DNA of 64,000 nucleotides from Acridotheres tristis (Eukaryota; Chordata; Aves; Passeriformes; Sturnidae), in contig CM072887.1 in the NCBI GenBank assembly GCA_037013685.1, positions 92,524,347 through 92,588,346 of the forward strand. The letters run 5' to 3'. The position numbers were made by a program, and so were the translations under genes. Shown here piece by piece: positions 24,276 to 35,600 of this stretch; the first letter of the stretch is position 1; the number at the start of each line of letters is the position of its first letter. The notes beneath the pieces are model-generated. The model ran no database searches and had not been told where the DNA came from. It saw only the letters and a program-made list of their open reading frames with translations.

Positions 24276-25439
24276 AATGATGCCTCTTAAGGCAGAGTCC
24301 TGCTTCTTGTCATCTTCACTCCTGCAGCCCAATGGGACACCCTGGTAATACTAAATGGGCATTCACACACAGGAACAGATCTCAGAACTTAACCTTCAGC
24401 CTGTCAAAGGTTTTTTGCTACTGAAGAAAGAGCAAGACAAGTAGTCAAAGGGAGAGTAAGCCTGACTGTTGTCACCTGACATTTCTAAGAGAACAGAAAA
24501 TTAGTTATTATAGATACTGATTTTTTTCCAAACCTGTCTTACAATGGCTTATAAGACCTGAAATTAATTTTGCTCCCTCCTCAATTCAGTGGCTAGGACA
24601 GAGGTTTCCTCTCAGCTCTCTTAATACCTTTCCCCAGCTGTCACCTTATTTGTCTTTTCAGTGCTGGGCAGCTCTCAGGTCACAGTGCAAGAGCTTTGCC
24701 CTCTGTCTGCAGAAGAGATGGTTCTGCACAGTCCCTCAGCAGAGACCTTCAGCACAAGGGGCAAGAGCTCACAGCAGCATTAAACCAAATGTTGGCCTTA
24801 AACCCTTTCTTCCAAGCTCTCAGAGAAAGCATCCATATACTTACAGGAAGTTTTATGCAGAGTAGCAAAACTGTAACCATGATAAGGGAGTGATTTGTGG
24901 ATGTCAGCCACCACCAGCTACTGTCAGGGTTACTGAGGTCACAGAGATAGGAAAGCATCTCAGCTGTTACAGGAATTAAATAAATGGGGTACAAACTGTT
25001 GTTAAAGAAGGGCAGCCACAAATGCAGTGGCTGCAGCAGTGCTTGGCTGGGGAAGCAAGGCTTGCAGCAATGCTCTGAATGAACAGGAATAAGAATGGAG
25101 GTCCTTGACCATTACTATTGCCACAGCCAACACCTGAATTGAAAGGAAGAAAAAAAAAAAAATCCACAAAACCCTGTATTGAAAAATCCAGAAAAATCAG
25201 CAATTAAATTACCAAGATTTAAGTTAACATAAACCTATTTTTGAGGACATAAATATTCTCCTCTTCTTGTGCAGCCTATTAACAGTCACTGCTCTCCTAT
25301 TACAAAAAGGGCTAATACAAACTACTGTAAAGCAATAGCACTAGAAGTCCTTGTATGCTTCTCATTCCATTACCAATTACTACAGACAACAGGTTACAGA
25401 AAGATCTTACAAAATTCAAATTGATTCATCTCTATGCAC
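24276..25439. other. Intergenic region, no gene seen
   Basis: No exon or repeat family recognised between the CR1 copy and the FBXO25 3' flank. Poly-A run at 25149-25162. Confidence 0.6.
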
Positions 25440-26591
25440 CAGAGGCTTCTAGGAATAACAGATAAAACCATGATTTATTACACTGTACAAAACTGGATTC
25501 AGAACAAGCAAGTGCAGAATATTGTACATAATTTATTTTTTCTGTACATTACATATTGTTAAATTTCATTGGCAAATCCAAAACTTCCATAATTTTTCCT
25601 TTACCTGCTTAAACCAAGCAATTTATTTTGTTCTATGGAATAGAACAAAATAGCTTCCTGGAGAATTTATCATCTGATTAACTTGGCAGAAGGTGCTCCA
25701 GCTCAGACTGACTTTCAGTGCTTCCCATAGCTTGTCAGGTTAGAACCCCAGTTAGTAGCATAGTGTTCTGCCACTGTACCAGTCTAGAAACAAGCAATTC
25801 CATCCTCATTAAATTTTAATGTCTTCTTCTTAGAAGATGAATTAATGCAGTTGCACTTGTAGATTTTCCAAACAGTATAAATGAAGGCTGTAGCTACCAT
25901 CAGAAAGATTTCCAGTAGCCCCAGATTGGTCTCACGAGTTCTGCAAGATGTGCTAAGATAGGTCAAATGTTCAATAAAGTCCTTAAGAAAAATAAATATT
26001 TTTGCATAATGTATGTACAAAAACTGGTTGATTTCCTTCATTCATATAGGTTCAACAGCAGATATCACCACACTCATATTTTACTCACTAGCTCATAATA
26101 ATTAATGCCATCTTCTTAAGAGTCTAAGATAATATTGGCCTATTCTTTATAATAGTACAAATTATATAGAGGTGTTTTGAAAACCATGGCTTATAGAAAG
26201 AAGGATTAACAAAAACACTCCTCCTTTGGTCCCTGCAAGAGTAGTTTAATTCTTCCATGAAATTTTCAAAACTCCCCTACATAATTTTACCCAACTATTA
26301 AGGCGTCAAAAGCATGGATTTAAAGTTGAGATTAAGTGGTCTTTCTTGGACTTGAAAAAAAGTCCACTGGAGATTTCCTGACAACGAAATTTTCTTAATG
26401 TTTCTCCTTTCCTCCTCTTTATTCTGCACAAAAGCAATATGTCAAATGAACCTCTCTGATAATCTCCCCTATATATTTTTTAAATTACAGTAAAACATTA
26501 CACTTAAATATATTGCACAAAAAGCATAACACATCCTGCCTGACTCTTCACAAAAATGGCCACAAACACAGGAGAACAGCTACTGAACATC
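25440..26591 (-). other. FBXO25: Probable FBXO25 3' UTR and 3' flank
   Basis: Non-coding AT-rich sequence after the FBXO25 stop. Sense-strand AATAAA hexamers occur at 26423-26418 (169 nt past the stop) and as a cluster at 25627-25622, 25537-25532 and 25479-25474. The cluster would give a 3' UTR of roughly 1.0-1.1 kb. A perfect hairpin overlaps the first hexamer of the cluster. Which site is used cannot be decided from sequence. Confidence 0.4.
25622..25652 (-). terminator. Hairpin overlapping a poly(A) signal in the FBXO25 3' flank
   Basis: On the FBXO25 sense strand a perfect 13-bp inverted repeat (TATTTTGTTCTAT / ATAGAACAAAATA, arms 25652-25640 and 25636-25624) has a 3-nt TCC loop. The 3' arm runs directly into AATAAA at 25627-25622, so part of the signal lies inside the stem. 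The pairing is seen directly; any function is inferred. Confidence 0.5.
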
Positions 26592-26681
26592 TCAAAATTT
26601 GAAGAGATCAATGAAATGCTGAGGAGATACTGGCATGAGACAGGTGTTTGGATCACTGGCTGTGCAGGGGTGTCCTGTATC
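26592..26681 (-). CDS. FBXO25: FBXO25 exon 11 (terminal coding exon)
   Basis: 90 nt encoding the last 29 residues ([29 protein letters not shown], written here in two parts) and a TGA stop at 26594-26592. The acceptor is 'ccttcatctttcag'. About 75 nt upstream in sense lies a long T/G-rich tract (complement of 26755-26850). Confidence 0.95.
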   Translation of the reverse strand, partial: DTGHPCTASDPNTCLMPVSPQHFIDLFKF

Positions 26682-29600
26682 CTGAAAGATGAAGGAGAAA
26701 AATAAGTAAGTTCTCTTTCCATATCCAGTTTCCCTTTTTCCTTCACCCCCAATCTAGGCAAAAAACCAAAAAAACCTAAAACAACAACAAAAAAACCAAA
26801 AATACCAACCAAACAGAGAACAAACAAACAAAAAAAACCAACCAAGAACAATTCTCTCCTTCTACCAAAACCAGAACCTGAGTTGGAGTCCTTGAAACAG
26901 TATCATCTTCCTTATCCATTATTTTTTGATAAACATTACAAAAGGGAAAAAGTCACCTGCTTTGTTGAGTCTAAATTATCCGTTTAATCAAAACATGAAG
27001 TAATCTATTTCTTTGGGAGAAAATTAGTCCCTTGCTTTGAAAATGATGGGCAGCAGTTACTTCCTCAAAAAACTTGAGCAGTGTGTTTGAATTCCCAGTC
27101 TTGAAAGCTTTTCTACCTTGCTACATTTTTTCCCCAAACTTTCATCTTTCACTCCTACCTTTTCCACAAGGGAAATGAAAGCACTGCCTTAAAAACAGAA
27201 GTTGGCACCTAGGCAAGGCAGGAATACAGAAGTTAGACAGGGTGGAAAGGCTTTGTCATTACAAATTCTCTAAGCCTGCACTGCTTTCTTTCCTCTTACA
27301 GAAATTTGACCTCAGCAGAACTGTCTAATTATTTAAGATTCAAATTCCTCTTTGAACAAAAAAGTTCTTTTTTTACATCTTATTAAAACCCCCTAAGTGA
27401 GGGAAGTGCAGAGGTGTCATGACAAGAAATTTCCAGACAGTTCAATGGAGAAGTTAAACAACTTGTCAGTGTTGTTGTAAGGCTCAGAAGTGTCCTCACC
27501 AGACTTTCAGGAGTTTCTGTCCCTTTTCCACCAATGTTGATAAATGCACCATGTAAGGCAAGAAAACCAGATAAATACATGGCAAATAGAACACAGACTA
27601 CTATGGTCTTCATTGCTTTGGTTTCCATAGGAAATGAAATTACATGCAATTCAGTAAATAGAAGCAAAGAATCTCGAAGTGATTTTTTTTCACTACCACA
27701 TTCCCACCCAAAGTCTTTGCAGCACCCAAGTGCACCAGGTGAAACACATTCTAAATACTGTGCAACTTTTGCAGTGAAAATTGTTACTTGATAGATTTAT
27801 TATCTGTGTTTCTCTAAGTCTGTGGGGGACTACAAGAATACACCAGGTGGTATCACCTCATCATCCTCCCACTCTTTTTAATAATTGCTGTAACATCACC
27901 TGAGAAACAGTTGTTAGATTCATGACACAGAAGGAAAGACAAACACACACAAAAAAAGAGACCCAGGTAGAACTGCCTATTGGGGGAATCTGCAGATGAG
28001 AAAGAGCAGATGACCAAGACCAAAATCAGAAGTATTAAACTTAACATCTTCATCTTGAGATGACATCTGCAAGAGCTGCACCACATCAGAAAACATTCTT
28101 AAAGGTAGTGGCTACTGAACTATTATCTTCTCTACCCATTGCCATGTCAATGTCATGTCACTGCTTTCCTAGTTTCCAGGAAAAAACACCATCAGAATTA
28201 TAACTCTGGGAAAGAAGGCAGGGTTTTTCCTCTTTCAGTACTTATTTGTACTCTTGTATATTTTAGACTGAGTTTGTAACATGCTGATTTCTCTGCACAT
28301 CATTATAAAAACACTTTTCAAAGTTCCACCCAGTCGGGAATTACAAGTGCAATAAAAATCTCAAAGATCAGTTATTGGTGTTTTTAGTTATTGAAAACAC
28401 CACAAATTTTACAGTGAAAGAAGTGATGAGGACTGAAAAGAATAACAACTTTCTTGCAATTATGAGTATTCCTCATTTCAAGAGAAATAAATTTTCACTG
28501 GAATTACACTTAATAAAGTGTTAAAATAGTTTGATTTCAATGTTTCAAAGCTAAAGCACACTTCTTTCAAAGTTAGAATAAAATTCCCCAGGAGGAGTAT
28601 TTACTGGCAAATGTAGATGTTTTCCTCAAAATTTAGCATAGCTAGACATTAGGAAGCTCTGTATAAGTATTTTCACTATTGCTTCATTCAGAGGGAAACA
28701 AAATAATTTCTTCCCTTGATTATCTCAAGTCACATGCAGCCGGTTTTGGGGAATTTCTTTGCAGAGAAATTCTCCATAAAAGTAAATACAACTACAGCAT
28801 TCCAAGTGCAATAAAATCAATTTTAGTACCTTTGTATGAAAGTTATCTGAGGTACATGTTACTCTTCAGATTTAAGTATTGAATTAAATACATCAGGGAA
28901 TGGAGAAAACAGTTTATAGCAAGACTGAGTGCAGAGAAATCTATTTCTTAGCAAAATCTGTCTGATCTCACTGACACCTATGCTCCTTAGAAACTGAATT
29001 ATGGCTCCTTGTTTAAATGGAATTCAGAGGGAATAAGGCAATAATAAAAGACAAAACGATAAAAAGCTGAGATAGGAAGTAATCACTACCTTTATCTAAA
29101 AGGGAACAAGAAACAAAATTATTCCTTCTGCTAAATTGATGTGCAGAAACAAACAAAAAATCAAAACAAAGAGCATCAGACAATTAGAAAGGAACACATT
29201 ATTCACTTTGACATCACAGAACAGTCAGCAATGAAAACAGAGGAGGCACAGGAAATACCTGGAGTAACAAAGCAAGGTGGTAGTCCTTTGAGATCGTGAA
29301 GAAGGAAGGAGGAAGGAGAGCCATAAAGTAAAAGAAGCAGAGTTAAGGTTTGTTTAAGCAAAGGTTCATAAGCCATTTAGAAAAAGTCTTTTATTCTTGT
29401 GGCAAATCACAAGCAGCTTTATGAGAACCAAAATCAGCACAAGTCACAAGAAGACTAAAACCAAGTGTTATGTGAAGTGATTACACTGTTTTCATAAAGT
29501 CCTGGAAACAGAAAGAAGAAAAGGTACTTCAGCTTCTGTGGCCATGTCTGAGATAACTGAAAAGTGCTACCAAGTAAGCTTAGGAAAATAAAAGAATGTG

Positions 29601-32600
29601 CCACAATTGCAATGGTGCCTAGTGGAACAGAAAAAATAGTATACACAAAAGCACTCACAAAGGTATCACACAATACTTGGTCATTACTTTTGCACTACTG
29701 AAATGATGTGTTTTTTTCAGTTTCATCGTGGACAAATCCTTCAGCAAGAAGTCACTTTGAAAACAGACATTCAATATGAAAATTTTCTTATAACTCCTTT
29801 CTAACACAGAAGAGTACAAAAGCCACTGTACTTCCAACAAAGAACTTGGGAAACTCCTACATTCTATATATAGATGTACTTGGGTTACAGATTTTAGACA
29901 AGTACAGGAATACAAATGCCTCTTCCTGAAAAAATTCAAAAGACTTAATAAAACCCCACTATGTTTATTATAGCATACTGAAAAAGTGAAAAGTAACTTC
30001 CCTACTTCAACAGTTCAATAGGTAATTCAATTCAGCAGCCATCAGTCCCTTCTTTTGCAAGGCCTCCTTTGAAATGAACAAAAAACAGAGGGCTCCAAGA
30101 ATTTCCTGGGTGTAGCCTCTCACGTTGTCAAGCAATTACATTATATTATAAATTTCATAAATTGCTGAAAATTCTTCTCATCACTAGCTAGGCCTGTGCT
30201 TTTGGGCTATTTCCAATCCTTTTAGCTTTGGTTCTTAGAAACTCCTAACTTTCAGCATGCTTACTCAAAACTATTATTTACTTGCATCAAGCATGTCCCT
30301 TAGTGTAAATAATTTCTCTAAGTAGTCTCATGCTTATGCACCACTCCTCTGTCTCCAAAAACAATTTATGGAAAGCAGTCACATTCCTTGTTAGCTTTAA
30401 CACAGCTGAGTAAGAGAAATTATTCATTCTTAGTCTTCTTCATGCCCTGATCACTTTAGCACTTTTTTTCCTCTGCAACCATTCCAATATTTTACTTTGT
30501 TCTTTAATGTAGAAAGAAAAATAAAAATAGATGCCTTATGAAGAAGTCTCCAGCTCTGCCTGAAGTTCTTCTGAATGACCTTAGAAACAAAATTTGCCTG
30601 ATTTCTGAATTATACCATTAAAAGAAGAAACAAAATTTTTACATATTATCAGGTATCTGAAGAATACAGTGCTTCCATTTGTTTCAAGATTCAAACACTT
30701 GCTACTTTTCTTCTGTAAACTGTGATTTCTCTTTTAAAGTTTGGATTTGGTGGTAGTATTTTCATGGTTTTTTTCTTTGCTTATTTTGGGTTTTTCTTGC
30801 TGTGCATTACAGATATAATTGTATGTCAAGCACTCATGCATATTTAATTTAACAATCTTTCTAATCAAGTATGATACTGAAGCTTGAATAAATTGTCTAA
30901 GCCTGAAAACTTTCTTATTAAGGAATATTTTCACCTAGTACAGGATTTATCTAGAATTAATAAAGTACCTCCTGTCCCTTTGCCCCTCATCCTTGCTTTA
31001 CTTCTCACCTCTCTTTAGCAAGCTTGGGAAAGGATATAGACACAAGAGTCTGAGGAAAAAAAATGCACTATTTTTTTCCCCATAGAACTGAGTGACCAAC
31101 ACTACTTGACCCACATTGCCCTATAAAAAGAGGGACAGTATTTCAGATGAACAATTAACTTGCCCCTGCCAATAAGAGTGCCAATTATGCATAAATCAAT
31201 TCATTTGACAATCCATTTCAGCCTGATCATCATTTATTTTAAGAGACAAGGCTTAGATGCCAAGACTAGAGAAGGAATATTGCAATGTAGGCTCACAGAT
31301 CAGGCTAGAAGCACCTCAGGAGGTTTCTAGCCCAGCCTCCTGCTCAAAGCAGACTAAGCTGTGAGATCAGACCAGCCTGCTCTGAGCTTTATTCAGTCAG
31401 TTCGTGATCAAATCCAAGGATGGAAACTGCATCAGCTCTATGGTCAAACTGTTCCCTTGCTTGGGTGTCTTCATGGCAGGCTCCTGTGTCCCCCTGAAGG
31501 AGTCTTCTCCAGCCACTCCTCACAGGGCAAGTCCTCCAGCCTCCCTGATCATATGACCCTCACCTGAACTTCATCCAGTTTATCAGAGTCTTTGTTGTGC
31601 TGTGGCCTCACTGGCTGCAGTATCCCAGATGGTCTGAGTGCTGCATGAAAAGGGATAATGGCTTTCCTCAACCTGCTGACTGTGCTCTTGTTAAAACAGC
31701 CCATCCCAAACACCTGTTCCAGTATTTTTGTGCAGAAGCACACAACTAATCTACAACTGCACTGTCACTAAGACCTGCCCAAATCTCTAGGATGAGTTAG
31801 TCAGGACTGGAGTGGGGATCTAGGAGGTATGGCTCATCAATCCTAAGTACCTTTAGAACTTCCTGGGCTGTGTTTCAAAGAATTCAAAAGTCTAAAACAA
31901 GCCCTGTTATTCCAGTAGATTGGAACAGGTGTCTTGTCACCTTGACTACTACAATCTACTACTGGAATATTACTGTAACCTCTTACTATCACACCATCTC
32001 CAAAGAAAAATGTTTAATTCCAAACACATTTAAAGTAATTCTTAATATTACAGACTTGTACTTTCAATTATACTAAGATCAAAATGAGAGAAATTTAGTG
32101 TAGAAAGCACTAACTCTACACAGTGGAGGCAGACAATCCAGAGAAATGTGGTACCACAAATGCCCATCTAAATGCACCTGTGTACTTGGAAATTTCCCCT
32201 TTCAAACAGAGGCTTTATCCTGCATATTGAACTACATGCTAAAGACTTATTCCACTGTAATGAAAATTCTTAGTTGTTCTTGACACAGATCCTTCATAAA
32301 ATGCCCAGGCTTTTCACAGTAGAAGCCAATTCTGGCTACCTGCTTTCCTATTACTAATTTTGCAAAACCTTGCTACCTGGAAGGGCTCTCCCGTGATATC
32401 AAAAATACTCAACTTCAAGATAACATGATTAAAGAACATGCTATTTCCAGCAGGACTTAGGTTTTTAAAAGGAAAATAAAAAAGCTCACACTGACATACA
32501 ACTTCTCCTAAAAATCACAGAAAGATGTCACAAGACCAACTAATTTATGTTAATTAGAATATGAGTAATATGAGTATTTGGTCTTTGCTGTCCACTTAAT

Positions 32601-35600
32601 ACTACCCATATCTGATCTTTCAGCTGTAAAATTAAAGAAGTCTCACTAACTAGAAGGCTCTGTTATAGTGCAACACAGAGTAAAAGCAGGATTATGTAAT
32701 CATACACATGAAAGAAGACACTGCCCTACTGAAATTAAAATCATCCTATAAGACAACATATGCTTCACAGTAAACCTCAAAACCAGGGCAAAACACACAG
32801 TGGATGAAGTTTTAAACATTTATCCAAGCTTCATATGGGACAGAAGCAAAAATATAAAAATACAGAGCTCTACACCAATGTGGTAGGAAAAAATGTAGTC
32901 ATTATTTCTCATTAGACATATATTGATTACCATTGCATCATTAAAAATACTAACTTCAGACTAGTCCCTCACGACTTTCCATAAGATCAAATTAATAGAA
33001 ATAGAGAGAGTAACTCTTTCCACACAGCACTTTTCATTGCAATTCTAAGTATTGAGGTTATCAGATATCAGGAGGCAAGATTAAGAACAACTTTAGAATT
33101 TAACACAGATTTTATATGGAAGTTTCATATATTATTTTTAAGTTAGATATTAGTTACCCAATCACCTTTCACATGAGAAAGCTGATAAGATGACCTTAAT
33201 ATTTTTCCTTGCAGATGATCACCAGTAGCTGTTTGAACTTATTTCTGATTATCCATTTCCAAGCTCTTACCTTCCAAAACAGAATACTACAGTGTCGACA
33301 GAAATGCAAGGTGTCCCCATACTGTTCCTTTATTGGGTAATATTTCTGAAGTGCAAAGTACATCAGCTTCCAGTCAATGTGACCTTTCTCTGACGGAATC
33401 AAATGCCTACAAAACTGGACATAAAATTAATATCTTCCTTTAAAACTGTTGTAGTCAATTCAGGTGAAGGACAGGGGAAGGTGGAGGGAAGATAGTTAAA
33501 CTGAACTTTTGTAACTAGAATTCTTTGAAGTCAATATTATGACATCATACATCTCTGCAAAGCAGTGAGAGAGATCAGACCACAAAAAAGATGGAAGGCA
33601 AAGACTAAAAATAGGAGAGTGCATATTTGCCAAGAAAAACTAGGCTATACACAGCTGATCTAATTCCACTGTCTCAAAATTATTCTAATTATAGTCAAGA
33701 AGTGTTAAACAAAACAGTATTTAGAGCTATAAGCAATTAATTTTATCCTTTAAAAAAACCCAAACCACTCAGGAATGAGATTTAAAAACATGATTGTGCA
33801 TTATGGATAGCGGCTTTCTGTTAAAGCATTATGGATTTAAATAAAGATCTTTCTTTAATTTTAAAAGCATATACACGTTTATTTTTCACATTTGGTTGTG
33901 ATCTTTTTAGAAGGATATAGTGATTGATGCACTTCTTGAGGACCTAATTTGCATATAAAGATTAGCTGCTGCACAACAGCTATTTCTCCCCAGTTTGAGA
34001 GGCAGACAAGGTTTATTAAGAATGCATTATAAAAGACTTCTGTTCCACTCAGTGTGGATTAATGCTAATACATTGAGGGCTTTCTTCATTCAGAAGACAA
34101 TTTCTGAATGGGGAGAGAATAGCACTGCCTTTTTGATTTCATCTACACTTCACTTTGTTTCATAATGGCTCTCATTTTTTCCAAAAGTGCTCTTCAGATA
34201 TCAATTTTGTTTTCATGGTTGGCTCAACAAACACACTGCAGAGGACAGAAAAAAAACAACCTAACATGATTCTGTGGCTTATTAAGCCAGTACTCTTTTA
34301 AAGAGAAGAAGCAGAATTTGATATGGGAATATAATTAGATAATAACTTAATAAGAAATTGAATGTGAACATTCAGGAACACACTGGAAACACTGTGTACA
34401 AGAGTATTTTATGGAGCACAGAGACAGCTAATTTCACTGAAACCCTCAAGGATCTTTTTCCCTGCATTACCCTAGTATAAAAAGTTCCTCTCTAAACAGT
34501 TTTGTCACTGTTCAATAGAGCTTACCTCATCTACCCTCAAAATCCACTCAATTGCTACATAAGCTTAAATTTGTTATTTTTCTAACTCCACCTTGAATTT
34601 TTCTGGGTTTTCAGTTTGCTTTTGTCTGTTTAGTTTTTCCACAGTTAATTCTAAAACCTTTCATCTCACTAAAAATATGTCTTATTCGGGTCAATGGTGC
34701 ATGAGTTAATTGAGCTTCAGTTCTGTCTTCCCCATCACAATAATACTTCATCTGGTAGTCACCAAGCAAATTCAACCTGCCAGATTTAAGAATGGGCACT
34801 TTGGCTTCCTCAAGTACAGAATGTACTAAGTTTCAAAAGTTCTTCCTCCAGCTCTGATCAAGTATCTTCTACTTTCTTAGGTTTATTTTCACCTAGTCTG
34901 ATCTTTCCCCAGCAGTTATTAATGTCAGAAAATGAAGACAGTTCTGGAGTCATTCCTAGATTAATTTAATGCTCTTTATGAGGAAGTGACAGAAAAGTAC
35001 TGTTTCTCTCTTATTAATTTCAAAGCATTTGTTCTAGTCTTCTGAGCAAAAAGACAATTTGGCTTCTCCAGAATTTTCATATAGCTTAAAAGTTTGAGCA
35101 ACCTGTCTGCCTACCTTAGCTGATAAAGTAAGCTCTACTTCAGAAGAACACTTTAGAGGTATCCTCTACAACACTGGTTAGGCAGTTTTTAAAAAGCCTG
35201 TCTTGCAATCATTGTGCAGTAATCATGAGTATTCTCTGTATTTGGGGCTTGCCTCCTCCTAAATATTGCATTCTGTGTTATACACTCATTGTATCTGTGA
35301 ACTCAGTATAACTACTGGGCTGCTTCTTTATATTATTTTTAAAAGTGAATGCATTATTTTTAAAAGCAAATGCAAGGAAACAGCTCAGTAGTTACCCTAA
35401 ACTCAAAGACACACTGAATGCAATATTTAGGAGGAATCAAGCCCCAGATACAGAGAATACTCACGATTACTGCACAATGATACACTTATCTCAAAAAGGG
35501 CAAGTTTATGCTCCATTATTAGTATATGATATCAAAAAGTCTACATTTATACAATAGTTTATTACCTGCTTTTCTGCAAAATGGTACTGGCAGAGTTTTT

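Noticed and set aside
35345..35557. 70-codon + strand frame beside FBXO25 exon 8
   Set aside because: Antisense, no homology; it contains the 21-bp tandem duplication and ends near the exon by chance.
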